64,000 nucleotides of DNA from an uncultured Chloroflexota bacterium (lineage in GTDB: Bacteria; Chloroflexota; Chloroflexia; Thermomicrobiales; UBA6265). This document shows positions 52,875-62,079 of the stretch, one piece after another. The stretch is from the NCBI GenBank assembly GCA_937901745.1, contig CALGSZ010000096.1, forward strand, positions 1 through 64,000, written 5' to 3'. The notes below the pieces were generated by a model, which saw nothing but the letters and a program-made list of their open reading frames with translations, was not told the origin of the DNA and did no database searches. The position numbers were made by a program, and so were the translations under genes. Position 1 is the first letter of the stretch. Every line of letters starts with the position of its first letter.

Positions 52875-53891
52875 TTACTTGAGCCAGTACGGCTTGGTGC
52901 CGAAGAAGGCGTGGACGGCGCTCTCTTCCTGGCGGCTGAATGGCACGTCCGGGTCGAAGGCGATCGTCCGGCGTAGGAGATCACGCGTGACCGACAGGCG
53001 CGGCGGCTGCGCCGAGAGATCGACCAGCTCGGCCGGAACCGCGACGAGGTGGCGCCCCAAGCCGAGCAAACCGCCATACCCGATCACGACGTAGCAGAGA
53101 ATTTGCGAGCCATCCGGGCCGGATGTCGCGAGCAGGTCCTCGATCTCTCCAGCCTCCACGCCGTCGGAATCAAGGACCGTTGCCCCGCAGACCGCCGCGG
53201 CAACCGGCGTGAGCTCTTCCGCTTGGCAGAGGCGGGAGAACGTCGCAACTACATCCGCGACGACGACGGTCCGCTCAATCGCGTCCTCGGGCGGCCGCGA
53301 CAGGAGCTCGGCCGCTTCCTGTGCGACGACTTCGCCCGTCTGCGCCTGGCCGATATGGACCGCGTTGTATTCCGCGAAGAGGCGACGAGTTGGCGAGAGC
53401 TGGTCCCAATCCGAAGTCGTGACCGCGATGACGATCGAGCCCACGCCGACGCGGCTAGCAATGTAGTGAGCCTCGTCGGCGGCGAATCCGAACTCGGTCA
53501 GCGTCCGCTGGAGATCGTTGGGCCGCGAATCGGCCGTCGCGGCCGGCGCGGGCTCGTCGGCCGAGTCGGAGACGGAGCGCAACCGACCGAGGGCGGCGCC
53601 GATCGGTCCGGCGACCAGCAGCGGACCCTGCTCGGGCACGATCAGGGCAGCCAGTCCGAGGAGCCAACCACTGACCGTGTCGAGGGCGCTCGCCACGACC
53701 GCGCGCGCGACCTCGCTGTGCCCGCCCGAGCCATAACCTTGGTCGGCCGCGCGGTCCCGCACCAGCACCGAGACTTGCTCCGCCGGGCGATCGGCACGAC
53801 GCAGCGCGAGGAGCGCGTGCTCCGCGTCGATCATGTCCTCAAATAGCCCTAAGACGGTGTAGCGCACCATCCCCTTCTCGGTATCCGCCAT
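52875..53891 (-). CDS. General-stress-like protein with PRC-barrel domain
   Basis: 338 residues. The N-terminal part (VLGLFEDMIDAEHALLALRR, VSVLVRDR) follows the pattern of general stress protein 17M-like modules, with a glycine/alanine-rich hydrophobic middle (SGWLLGLAALIV, LLVAGPIGAALG). Residues ~225-290 look like a PRC-barrel (TPVAAAVCGATVLDSDGVEA, GEIEDLLATSG, YVVIGYGGLLGLGRHLVAVP). The C-terminal tail has a basic/aromatic motif (RTIAFDPDVPFSRQEE). PRC domains mediate protein or RNA contacts. The gene is convergent with, and 14 bp from, the Sec-peroxiredoxin gene. Function unknown. Confidence 0.75.
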   Translation of the reverse strand: MADTEKGMVRYTVLGLFEDMIDAEHALLALRRADRPAEQVSVLVRDRAADQGYGSGGHSEVARAVVASALDTVSGWLLGLAALIVPEQGPLLVAGPIGAALGRLRSVSDSADEPAPAATADSRPNDLQRTLTEFGFAADEAHYIASRVGVGSIVIAVTTSDWDQLSPTRRLFAEYNAVHIGQAQTGEVVAQEAAELLSRPPEDAIERTVVVADVVATFSRLCQAEELTPVAAAVCGATVLDSDGVEAGEIEDLLATSGPDGSQILCYVVIGYGGLLGLGRHLVAVPAELVDLSAQPPRLSVTRDLLRRTIAFDPDVPFSRQEESAVHAFFGTKPYWLK

Positions 53892-53944
53892 GATCGTTTC
53901 CCCATATTATCGGCATTGAAGCGACTAAGGGTCTCCCACGGGAA

Positions 53945-55090
53945 CTAACGAGTACGGCTTTCGGATGAGCGCTCCTGGGTCGCGGCCGCCACGTCGCGCG
54001 GCGCGCCATCGGTTTGAGCTGCGGGCACGACCGGCGCTGCCGATAGGTTATCGGGATCGTCCGCGCGGTTGTACAGAAGGTCTTGGACGACGACCTGCAC
54101 CGCCGCGCCAACCGGAATAGCAAGGACCGAGCCGAGTGGTCCGATGAGAGCGCCGCCAATGAGCACGGCCAGGATGACCGTCAGTGGCGTCATCCCGACC
54201 GCGTTGCGCATGACGCGCGGGACGAGAAACGCGCCTTCGAGCTGCTGCAAGACCACGGCATACGCCGCGACGAGGGCCGCCTTCTGCCACGAATCGGTGA
54301 GCGCTACCGTGACGGCGGCCGCTCCGCCGAGGATTGGGCCGATGAACGGAATGATCTCCGTGATGCCAGCCCAGATCCCTAGCGCGAGCCAGAACTGCAA
54401 CCCAATGATCCAATAGCCGACCGCGGATAGCGTACCGATAACGAGACAGAGGAGCAACTGGCCGCGGGTCCAGCCGCCGATGCGGGCCTCGATCTCGTCC
54501 CACAGGGCATGAGCGCGGTCGCGGCTGGACAGCGGGAAGAGCCCGAGCACGAGCCGCTTGATGATCGCCTTTTCCGTCATCCAATAGAAGGCGACGATCA
54601 TCGTGGTGATAGTCGTGAAGATGATGCCGAAGACCGAGGTTACGAATCCGATTGCTTGGCTACCTTCGATCTGTGGGCTCGATCGGATGGAGTAATAGGT
54701 GGAGATGAGTCGGGTAACGGTTCGGTAGCCGGAGGTGCGGATGAACTCGTTTTCGCTGTTGGCCGCGCTGTCGCGGAGATCGGTCAAGATGACCGGGATC
54801 TGGTCAATCAGCTCCGTCGCTTGCCGGATGAGCGGCGGGACGACCAAGTAAAGGATGAGGCTCAGCGTGACCAGCAGCATGACATAGACGCTGAGGATGG
54901 CTTGTCCGCGCGTCAGGCCGCGACGGCGCAGCCGGAAGACGAGCGGCTCGATTGCGGCGGCGAGCAGGATGCCCAGGAGAAGCAAGGCGATGATCGAGCG
55001 GATCTGAATCAGCAGCCAGGCCATGCCGAGCACGAACAACACAGCCGCGGTGTTGATCATTACCCGCTTGGGCGACATTGGAGGGTACAC
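53945..55090 (-). CDS. AI-2E family transporter / PerM-like permease
   Basis: 381 residues, GTG start at 55090 (ATG at 55078 also possible). Eight hydrophobic segments with the family layout: IRSIIALLLLGILLAAAIEP, LVFRLRRRGLTRGQAILSVY, a periplasmic helix-rich domain (LRDSAANSENEFIRTSGYRT), and the C-terminal bundle WAGITEIIPFIGPILGGAAA with PLTVILAVLIGGALIGPLGS (the conserved E-x-I-P-x-x-GP motif). Family members export AI-2, peptides or act as Na+/H+ antiporters, so the substrate is open. The tail is Ala/Gln-rich and soluble. Confidence 0.92.
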   Translation of the reverse strand: MYPPMSPKRVMINTAAVLFVLGMAWLLIQIRSIIALLLLGILLAAAIEPLVFRLRRRGLTRGQAILSVYVMLLVTLSLILYLVVPPLIRQATELIDQIPVILTDLRDSAANSENEFIRTSGYRTVTRLISTYYSIRSSPQIEGSQAIGFVTSVFGIIFTTITTMIVAFYWMTEKAIIKRLVLGLFPLSSRDRAHALWDEIEARIGGWTRGQLLLCLVIGTLSAVGYWIIGLQFWLALGIWAGITEIIPFIGPILGGAAAVTVALTDSWQKAALVAAYAVVLQQLEGAFLVPRVMRNAVGMTPLTVILAVLIGGALIGPLGSVLAIPVGAAVQVVVQDLLYNRADDPDNLSAAPVVPAAQTDGAPRDVAAATQERSSESRTR

Positions 55091-55197
55091 GCCAGGCTAC
55101 CTTTCGTGGAAACACCGGATAACGGGTGACCGGGCACCGAAGAGGTTGGCCGATCGAACGGCGCGCCGCGCGTCTTCGTTCGATCAGTGGCACGGTG

Positions 55198-55512
55198 TCA
55201 CCTTTCCCCCGTCATCCGCCCCCGGTGCTGCTCCCGCATCGCGATGTTGAGCTCGAGCTTCGCCGTCGCTTCTTCCCGTGGGAACTTGATACGCAAAGCG
55301 AGAATCGCCTGCAACAGATTATCGCCGCGCTCACCGAGCGGGACGATCGTGTCTTTCCCGGCGCTCTGCAGCCGGCGATTGACCGCGCGGCGCAATTCGT
55401 TCCGCGCCAATTCGTCGCGCAAACATTTGGTTGCCGCCTCGACGTCGTAGGAAGCAAACAGGAGATCGAGCGTCTCCCGCATCCAGTCGTACGATTCCCG
55501 ACCGTGGCTCAT
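55198..55512 (-). CDS. Small hypothetical protein
   Basis: 104 residues from ATG 55512 (ggag 6 nt upstream); ATG 55530 and the frame to 55572 are alternatives. Soluble and mostly helical by composition (MSHGRESYDWMRETLDLLFA, TKCLRDELARNELRRAVNRR), with one Cys. I do not recognise the family. It lies between the divergent AI-2E gene and the aminotransferase gene. Confidence 0.6.
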   Translation of the reverse strand: MSHGRESYDWMRETLDLLFASYDVEAATKCLRDELARNELRRAVNRRLQSAGKDTIVPLGERGDNLLQAILALRIKFPREEATAKLELNIAMREQHRGRMTGER

Positions 55513-55747
55513 CCGTCGCTCCAGCGGCATTACCCCTACCGCAACTTCCGATGGTAGCACGGAGCATCCCACGAGAGCAGCCGGACGTTCTCGGAAACTC
55601 TTTGCACGTTCAACGATTTGGCCTCAGGAGGCTACGTTATACTCCGGCCGCGGGCAGCCCCGGCGAACGCGGCGCGAAGCCGCACCGTCGCCGAACATGG
55701 CGAGCCCGCTCGGCATCTTCGTGGCTCACCAGGAGAAGACCCCGGCA

Positions 55748-57169
55748 ATGGCTTCCAATCCCCAAGGCGGACGCGATCACCGCACGACAATCCTTGACCA
55801 GGATCCGACGGCTCCGGCGTACCTAGAGCGAGAGGCGCTCGACCACGTTTGGATCCACCAAGCGCCGTGGGTAGACATCGCCGAGAGTGACGGCCTGCGC
55901 GTCTTCGACCGCGGAGAGGGCAGCACGCTCTACGACGTGCACGGGCGCGCCTATCTCGACGGAATCGCGGGGCTTTGGGTCGTCAATTCTGGGCACGGCC
56001 GCAAGGACATCGCCGAGGCGATGGCACGGCAGGCGGCGCGCCTGGGGTACGCCTCTTCGATGCACTACACGACCGTGCCGGCGGTGCAAGCGGCGTCGAT
56101 GCTCGCCGAGCGGACGCCTGGGGACCTGAACCGCGTCTATTTCGCGTCCGGCGGATCGGAGGCGGTCGAGACGGCGATCAAGATCGCGAAGCAGGTCCAG
56201 GCGATGCGCGGCTTCCCGAAGCGCTACAAGATCATCGCCCGGCGCGGCTCGTATCACGGTATGACCTACGGCGCGATGAGCCTAACCTCGTCGCGCAACG
56301 AGACCTACTTCGGCCCCTTCATGTACGGCGTCTACCACGTTCCGCACCCGAACCGGTATCGCTCCGACTTCGGCGTCACCGGCGAGCAGGCTGACATCAT
56401 GGCGGCGCGGGCGGTCGAGCAGGAAATCATCAGCCAGGGACCGGAGACGGTCGCCGCGGTGATCGGCGAGCCGATTTCGACGGCCGCCGGCGTTCACGTG
56501 CCCTCGCCTATCTATTGGCAGATGCTGCGGGAGATTTGCGACCGGCACGGCGTGCTCCTGATCTGCGACGAGGTGATCAACGGGTTCGGCCGCACCGGCA
56601 AAATGTTCGCGACCGAGCACTACGGGATCGTGCCGGACATCATGACTGTGGCGAAGGGAATTACCTCCGGCTATGCGCCGCTAGCGGCGGCGATTGTCCG
56701 CGATGCCGTCTTCGAGGTCTTCAAGGAGCAGAAGACGACCCCAATGGCGCACCTGCTCACCTTCGGCGGGCATCCGGTCTCCTGCGCCGCTTGCGTTCGC
56801 AACCTACAGATCTTCGAGGAGGAAGACCTGGTCGCGCGGTCGGCGGAGATGGGCAAGCATCTCGGCGCGCGTCTGGAAGAGCTTCGCGCACACCCCACGG
56901 TCGGCGACGTTCGCGGCACCGGCCTCGTCTGGGGCGTTGAGCTGGTCAAGAGCAAGGCGAACAAGACGAATTGGGGTCGAGACTCCGCGTTCGTCAAGCG
57001 GCTCAGCGCCCTGATGGTCGAGCGCGGGTTGATCACGCGGACGTGGGACGTAATGCACTTCGCGCCGCCACTGGTCATCACCCGCGAGGAGATCGACCGC
57101 ATGGTCAGCATCGCCGACGAGGCGCTGACCATCGCGGAGCGCGAGTTCGCCGCGGAAATTACGGACTGA
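55748..57169 (+). CDS. Class III (omega) aminotransferase
   Basis: 473 residues from ATG 55748 (aggag 12 nt upstream); ATG 55697 lacks a ribosome binding site. Fold type I, ornithine/omega-transaminase group: YLDGIAGLWVVNSGHGRKDI, YFASGGSEAVETAIKIAKQ, ARRGSYHGMTYGAMSLTSS, EPISTAAGVHVPSPIYWQML, LICDEVINGFGRTGKMFATE (Asp to PLP N1) and the PLP lysine in TVAKGITSGYAPLAAAI. Closest by pattern to putrescine/beta-alanine-pyruvate transaminases (SpuC-like). With the decarboxylase and GS-like ligase at 38.9-42 kb it fits an amine pathway, though it is 13 kb away and in its own transcript. Confidence 0.93.
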   Translation: MASNPQGGRDHRTTILDQDPTAPAYLEREALDHVWIHQAPWVDIAESDGLRVFDRGEGSTLYDVHGRAYLDGIAGLWVVNSGHGRKDIAEAMARQAARLGYASSMHYTTVPAVQAASMLAERTPGDLNRVYFASGGSEAVETAIKIAKQVQAMRGFPKRYKIIARRGSYHGMTYGAMSLTSSRNETYFGPFMYGVYHVPHPNRYRSDFGVTGEQADIMAARAVEQEIISQGPETVAAVIGEPISTAAGVHVPSPIYWQMLREICDRHGVLLICDEVINGFGRTGKMFATEHYGIVPDIMTVAKGITSGYAPLAAAIVRDAVFEVFKEQKTTPMAHLLTFGGHPVSCAACVRNLQIFEEEDLVARSAEMGKHLGARLEELRAHPTVGDVRGTGLVWGVELVKSKANKTNWGRDSAFVKRLSALMVERGLITRTWDVMHFAPPLVITREEIDRMVSIADEALTIAEREFAAEITD

Positions 57170-57181
57170 CAGGAACACCTC

Positions 57182-57217
57182 GGCCCGCGTCGAGGCTGCT
57201 CGCCCGAGGCGCGGGCC
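57182..57217 (+). terminator. Hairpin after the aminotransferase gene
   Basis: ggcccgcg (57182-57189) pairs with cgcgggcc (57210-57217), and the loop holds a further cgagg/cctcg type complement. It starts 13 bp after the stop and lies between convergent genes. No T-run. Confidence 0.45.
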
Positions 57218-57281
57218 ACCCTCCCCTCACGCGGATACACGCGGAAGAGGCGCCGGGCGATTGGGCAGCGGTCGTTTGCTG

Positions 57282-57677
57282 CTACCGGTTACGGCGCAGC
57301 TCGAAGCACTCGCGGCAGAAGACAGGCCGGCCGTGGCGCGGGGCGAATGGCACCTCCGTCGCGCGGCCGCACGCCGAGCATATGGCGGGATAGGCAAAGC
57401 GGGGACCGCCTTTGCCAGCGCGGCGTTCGCGGCCGCCAAGCGCAGAGCCACAAAAAACGCCGCTCCCGTAATAGGGATCGGCGGACACATTCAGGGACTC
57501 GATGGCTCGCAGCGCTTCCGCGTTTCGCTCGGCTCTGCGTTTGGCCCGGCAGTCCGGACATCGCTCCGGGCGACGGCTGCCTCGCTCGGCATAGAAGGCC
57601 TGCTCGGCGGCGGAAAACAGAAACGGCTGCTGACAATCAACGCAGACTAGCGTCTGCCCGGCGAGGACGAATGTCAT
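57282..57677 (-). CDS. Zinc-ribbon protein with two CxxC-pair domains
   Basis: 131 residues. The N-terminal zinc ribbon has LVCVDCQQPFLF, then AEQAFYAERG, then RCPDCRAKRR: the CxxC-x(~20)-CxxC form found in a small Chloroflexota family. The C-terminal pair is AICSACGRATEVPFAPRHG and VFCRECFELRR, resembling the DksA/TraR-type or CxxCx17CxxC domain. Four zinc-binding Cys are present in each half. A Gly/Arg linker joins them. It is probably an RNA polymerase- or ribosome-associated small zinc protein; function is not established. Confidence 0.85.
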   Translation of the reverse strand: MTFVLAGQTLVCVDCQQPFLFSAAEQAFYAERGSRRPERCPDCRAKRRAERNAEALRAIESLNVSADPYYGSGVFCGSALGGRERRAGKGGPRFAYPAICSACGRATEVPFAPRHGRPVFCRECFELRRNR

Positions 57678-57881
57678 GTGCTGCTACAGGTTGCTACCGG
57701 CCTGCACCCTGCCCGAGAGCAGCGCACAGTCGCCATGACTCACGAATCGGCCACCTGGCGACCGCGAACGGCACGGCCGCCATTTTCCGTTGCGGATTAT
57801 ACACAGGATGCCCGGTGCCGCTGCCGCGCGAGCACAACTCGCGAGCTAGTTGGCACGTTTGGGTAACCAGGCCGACGCCAG

Positions 57882-58673
57882 TCAGGCGCTGAGCTGATCG
57901 GGGATCGAGCCGACGAGGACATCTTGCCGCGCGCCGCTAGCCATCACCATTGTGATGCCGAGCGCATCGTACGAAGTGAGCGGCTCCAGCATTTCCAGCT
58001 CCATCCAGCCGGTCCCATCCTCGCGCACCAGCAACTCGCCCATGCCCGTCCGATCGCCGCCGGTCGCGAGCCAGACGCGATACGTGCGATCCTCGCTGGA
58101 CGGCGGACAACCGCTCACGACGACCAACGGCTTCAATCCCGGAGCCATGACCAGGCTGCCGCGCCCCTGCGTGTCGCCGTAGTCGGAGGCGGGCAGCGAG
58201 TTGAGGCGCATTACGCTGCCGCCCGCGCTGAGATACGCCGCCAGCATGCGCTCCGCGCTGACCGCCTCACTACGGTCGTCCCGCGCTCCCGCCAGCAAGA
58301 CTGCCAGGATGCCCATTCCCACGAGCATCGCGAGGAAGACCGCGGCCGCCGCAACTGCCACCCAGCGCCGAATGACGATGAGGTTCGAGCGGCGCGGCTG
58401 GACAGGTATCGGCTCGGCGGGCGGCGCGCTGGTCGCGGTGATCTCGTAGAGAAGCCGCTCGCGCAGGTCCGGAGGCGGCGTGGCCGGGGGCACCGCCGTG
58501 GTAAGCGCCTCGGCCACGGCCTCATAGGTCGTGAGCTGTTGGCGGCAGGTGAGGCACTCGGCCAGGTGGCGCTCTACCGCCTCAAGCTCTTCAGGATCGA
58601 GCGCCCCAAGCGCATAGGCCGCGAGCGCATCCTGCACTTCATGACAGGCCAGATTGACCGCTGCCTGGCTCAT
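57882..58673 (-). CDS. Anti-sigma factor (RskA-like, membrane)
   Basis: 263 residues. An N-terminal ZAS zinc finger (LACHEVQDALAAYALGALDP and VERHLAECLTCRQQL, with HxxxCxxC) is followed by one membrane helix (WVAVAAAAVFLAMLVGMGIL) and an extracytoplasmic RskA domain (GSLVMAPGLKPLVVVSGCPP, RVWLATGGDRTGMGELLVRE, ALGITMVMASGA). It would bind and hold the ECF sigma factor encoded just upstream, with release after an extracytoplasmic signal. Its start overlaps the sigma gene stop by 4 nt, so the two are translationally coupled. Confidence 0.92.
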   Translation of the reverse strand: MSQAAVNLACHEVQDALAAYALGALDPEELEAVERHLAECLTCRQQLTTYEAVAEALTTAVPPATPPPDLRERLLYEITATSAPPAEPIPVQPRRSNLIVIRRWVAVAAAAVFLAMLVGMGILAVLLAGARDDRSEAVSAERMLAAYLSAGGSVMRLNSLPASDYGDTQGRGSLVMAPGLKPLVVVSGCPPSSEDRTYRVWLATGGDRTGMGELLVREDGTGWMELEMLEPLTSYDALGITMVMASGARQDVLVGSIPDQLSA

Positions 58674-59446
58674 CGCGGGTCAGCGCCTCCCTCGCTGCCG
58701 ACTTGAACCGCCGGCTCGTCGCCGCCAGGAACCGGCGGGCGCAAGAGGTCAGCCAGATGCCGCATTGCTACTCGGATTTGCGTCTTCACGGTGCCAAGAG
58801 GCCGATTGACCGTCGCCGCGATCTCCTTCTGCGTCAGGCCATTGTAGTAAGCCAACTCCAAAACCCGCCGATGATCCGGGTCGAGTCGCAACAGCGCCCG
58901 GCGCACTTCTCGCCGCGTTGCGAGGGTCACCGCCTGGTCGGCGGGATCGGGATCGGGGTCAACCAGCCACGCCGTGGGATCGATCGGCTGCCCTGCTTCG
59001 GACGTCACCGTTCCGAACGGCTGCTCCCGGCGCCGCCGGAGGAGATCGATCGCTCGGTTACGCGCCACGCGAAGCAGCCAGCCAGCGAACGGACCACGGC
59101 CCAGGATGAAGGCGTGCGGATTCTGCCAAAGATGCAGAAAGACGTCGTGCGTCGCTTCCTCCGCGAGCCGGTCGTCGTTCAGCATCGCGCGCATCAGGCC
59201 ATAGACAGCCGGAGCGTAGCGATCGTACAAGGCGGCGAGCGCCGCCGGATCGCGCGTCTGGAGCTGCTGGACCAGATCGAGATCGCTCTCGGTTACCGGA
59301 CCTTCATCGGGTTGAGCCACGCCTACATCCAGCCGGCCATCAGGGCGACCGTTCACACCGATCGGGGAGACGACCTGAAGGGCATCCCTCCTCTCTGATG
59401 GAGGCGGCGTCCCGGATGGCGCCATCGACGCTCCTGCTGCCGACAA
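58670..59446 (-). CDS. ECF sigma-70 factor (SigK-like)
   Basis: 258 residues from ATG 59446. The N-terminal ~50 residues are a disordered extension; the start could be later. Sigma region 2 is seen as DPAALAALYDRYAPAVYGLM, EEATHDVFLHLW and FAGWLLRVARNRAIDLLRRR. Region 4 is ALLRLDPDHRRVLELAYYNG followed by LTQKEIAATVNRPLGTVKTQ. Between them is an acidic loop (VDPDPDPADQAVTLATRREV). The downstream gene is its RskA-type anti-sigma factor, overlapping by 4 nt. No clear autoregulatory promoter can be read. Confidence 0.93.
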   Translation of the reverse strand: MSAAGASMAPSGTPPPSERRDALQVVSPIGVNGRPDGRLDVGVAQPDEGPVTESDLDLVQQLQTRDPAALAALYDRYAPAVYGLMRAMLNDDRLAEEATHDVFLHLWQNPHAFILGRGPFAGWLLRVARNRAIDLLRRRREQPFGTVTSEAGQPIDPTAWLVDPDPDPADQAVTLATRREVRRALLRLDPDHRRVLELAYYNGLTQKEIAATVNRPLGTVKTQIRVAMRHLADLLRPPVPGGDEPAVQVGSEGGADPR

Positions 59447-59595
59447 GACTCTCTCATGCCCGCACGTTATCAGGGCAGATTCACAACATGCCTCTCAAGT
59501 GTAGCAGAGAGCCGCACGGCATCTTTGTGACAAGCGCACCGTTTGGAGCGATGGCGATGCATGATTGTCATCCAGGCTGCAGCAATAAGTAACCG

Positions 59596-61662
59596 CTAGC
59601 GGAAGCCGCGTCGCCCGCCGCCCGAGGAGCCGCGGCGCGATCCGCCACCCCGGAAGCCTCCCGAGCGTCGACTCGATCCGCCCCAGCTTCCGCTGCGCCG
59701 GCTACCACCACCGCCCGAGCCGCTGGAGGACCACTCGGCGAAGGAGGACAGCGCCCGTCCAGCTCCGTCGAACATCTGCAGGAGGCCATTGCTGGCGCGG
59801 CTTAGCGAGCGTGCCGCGTGATCGCTCGTCCCCTGCAGATCCGGCAGGCCCGGCAAGCTCCAGCCTCGGCCACTCCCACCGCCGCTCGAACGGCGAGGCT
59901 CAGCGCCCGCGATGTCCCACCAGGTAGCTCGGCGTCTGGAGGTGGACCAACGGCGCATGGATTGTGATGCCGGTCGGTCCCAATCGGTCACGGTCGGGAT
60001 GTCCGGCTGATACCAAGACGGCGCCTGCGCGCCGGCGGCGGCGAACTTTGTCACCCAAGACTCCTCCAGCCCGAAGGCGATCGCGTACGGCAGGAAGCGC
60101 TCGAACCGGTCCCGTGCCTCGCTGAGCCGGTCGTACCGCTCGATCTCCGCGAGATAGCGGCGGAACGCCAGCCAGCGCGCGGCTGCCTCAGCGCCGGCGG
60201 GAGTCTTCCGCGGCATTGCGCCGCTCAGCAGGTAGATGGCGATCCAGACGAGCGACACGACGCCAATCGGGAACCAGATCCACCCCGTGTCACGGAAGAA
60301 GAGGAGCCAAATGGCGAAGCCGCCGATGAGAGTTAGCAGCAAGCCACGGAGCGCGCGATCTCGCCAGGTCTCCCGCGTCACATCGGGATTCGTCGTGAAG
60401 TAGCCTCGCTCGACCAGCTCATCGCCGAGCAGGGCGCGGATCGTCGGGACCGCTCGCTCGAACTGGCTCCGCACCTGGTACAAGCTGACGCCTTGGCCGG
60501 ACTTGAGGTCGTAGCCGAAGAGCGCCTCGAGGACGCCTTTCTCGAATTTCGTCACCGGGGCATCCGGCGCAAGCAACGTCAGGTCGATGTCGGTACCCCA
60601 CCCGGTGCTCGATTCCTTCATCGAGATCACGCCCCGACGAGCGAGATCGACAAGCGTCGCCACCACATCGCGCTCGTGAACGATCTCGTCGACGAGCGCG
60701 CCGGCCGCTCCGGGAGGAAGATCGTCAGGCGGCTCCGGCAGAAAGTCCGCGACGACGCCCGTGTGCGGATCGCGACCACGCAGGTACCAAAGGCCGTAGA
60801 CGAGCAGACCACCCACGACGAGGCCCAGTAGGCCCGCGCCGAGGAACATCGAGTTGAGGAGCATGCGTCGCTCCTCCGCCTCCTCTTCCCGGCGGCGGCG
60901 GTCATCATCGCGCTGCTGCCAGGTGGGCTTCTGCGCGTCCACGATCTGTGGGAATTGGAGGCGAATCTCGACCTTCTCTCCCCGGCCGAGATTCTTGACG
61001 CTCCACGTCCAGGTTTGGCCGTCCGTCGTGTACTTTTCCGGGTTGCCGAGATCGTCGTTGGTGGCGATGACAGTGTCGGCGAGAGGAACCGCCCTTGGCA
61101 GGTGAACGGTGACGGTCGCTTCACGCACCGGCCCGACGTCCGTCACTTCCGGGCCGATCGCCGTCCACCAAATTTGCTGGTTGGCGAGCGAGGGATCGGG
61201 ATCGTCATAGACGCGCAACGCGCCGCGGACGTCGTATTCGAGGACAAAGATGCGCGTCTCGTCGCTGGCCGACTCGAATCCCCAAAGAATCGTGACCGAC
61301 GTTGACTCGTAGTCGACCGCGTATGTGCCCGGCTTGAACCTCGTGGGACAACAGTAACGTAGCTCCTCGTACGTCACGAGTCCGCCAGGCGTCTCCTCGC
61401 GGACGACGACGTTCTCGATCGCATCAATACGCTCGGTCGGAATCTCGGCGAAGCCCTCAGAATAGAAGCCCGGGCCGAACACGACGGTCTGCCGCTCGAC
61501 GACGTGGTACGTCCCGTCTTCGAGCAGGTCGAGGGTCACGTCATAGCGAGCCCAGGTGACGCCAAAGGCCGCAGTGGCCGAGCCGGGCAGCCAGGCGGTG
61601 GTCAGGACGAGTCCGAGAATCGCGACCACGAGAGCCCAGCATCGTTTTCCGCTAAACGGCAT
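59596..61662 (-). CDS. DUF2207 domain membrane protein with Gly/Arg/Ser-rich tail
   Basis: 688 residues from ATG 61662 (ggag 6 nt upstream). A signal sequence (MPFSGKRCWALVVAILGLVL...ATAAFG) precedes the DUF2207 domain outside the membrane (YDVTLDLLEDGTYHVVERQT, and the C-terminal WTWSVKNLGRGEKVEIRLQF). Membrane helices follow (MLLNSMFLGAGLLGLVVGGL; LRGLLLTLIGGFAIWLLFF with WIWFPIGVVSLVWIAIYLL), with a cytoplasmic part between them (VATLVDLARRGVISMKESST). The tail is Ser/Gly/Arg-rich (GGGGSRRSGSWGG...). The family is widespread and of unknown function. It is monocistronic. Confidence 0.88.
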   Translation of the reverse strand: MPFSGKRCWALVVAILGLVLTTAWLPGSATAAFGVTWARYDVTLDLLEDGTYHVVERQTVVFGPGFYSEGFAEIPTERIDAIENVVVREETPGGLVTYEELRYCCPTRFKPGTYAVDYESTSVTILWGFESASDETRIFVLEYDVRGALRVYDDPDPSLANQQIWWTAIGPEVTDVGPVREATVTVHLPRAVPLADTVIATNDDLGNPEKYTTDGQTWTWSVKNLGRGEKVEIRLQFPQIVDAQKPTWQQRDDDRRRREEEAEERRMLLNSMFLGAGLLGLVVGGLLVYGLWYLRGRDPHTGVVADFLPEPPDDLPPGAAGALVDEIVHERDVVATLVDLARRGVISMKESSTGWGTDIDLTLLAPDAPVTKFEKGVLEALFGYDLKSGQGVSLYQVRSQFERAVPTIRALLGDELVERGYFTTNPDVTRETWRDRALRGLLLTLIGGFAIWLLFFRDTGWIWFPIGVVSLVWIAIYLLSGAMPRKTPAGAEAAARWLAFRRYLAEIERYDRLSEARDRFERFLPYAIAFGLEESWVTKFAAAGAQAPSWYQPDIPTVTDWDRPASQSMRRWSTSRRRATWWDIAGAEPRRSSGGGSGRGWSLPGLPDLQGTSDHAARSLSRASNGLLQMFDGAGRALSSFAEWSSSGSGGGGSRRSGSWGGSSRRSGGFRGGGSRRGSSGGGRRGFR

Positions 61663-61752
61663 ATCACACTCCTTCACGCCGCGACGTACTGCCGCTTCTT
61701 GTGAAACGAGCATGCCGCCGGCCGCGTTCCCTTCGACACGATTTGGTTGAGA

Positions 61753-62079
61753 TCACGATGTATGCGCGGGGGCAAAGAAGACGAGGACGCGAAGTGTCTC
61801 TTCGATACTGTGGAACCGGTGCTCGACTTCCTTGGCGACGAAGACGATCGAGCCGCGCTGCACCGGGTGATCTTCCCCGGCAACAGAGAGGACGGCTCGT
61901 CCTTCGAGCACGACGTAGACCTCGTCCTCTCGATGCGGCGTCTGCGGATCCTCCCCGCCCGCGGGCAGCACATAGAGCCCGACGCTGAGCGACGGCACGC
62001 GGAGGAACTCGTAATAGAGCTTTCCGGCTTGCCGGTGCAGCTCATCGACGTCGGCCAATTCAAAGGCTTGAAACTCCAT
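61753..62079 (-). CDS. Single-domain cupin protein
   Basis: 108 residues, ATG after ggaggagcgt. The cupin motif 1 is PHREDEVYVVLEGRAVLSVA (His, Glu) and motif 2 RGSIVFVAKEVEHRFHSIEE (His). The second His of motif 1 is replaced (TPHRED), so metal binding would use fewer ligands. Cytoplasmic, substrate unknown. It lies 90 bp upstream of the DUF2207 gene on the same strand. Confidence 0.88.
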   Translation of the reverse strand: MEFQAFELADVDELHRQAGKLYYEFLRVPSLSVGLYVLPAGGEDPQTPHREDEVYVVLEGRAVLSVAGEDHPVQRGSIVFVAKEVEHRFHSIEETLRVLVFFAPAHTS

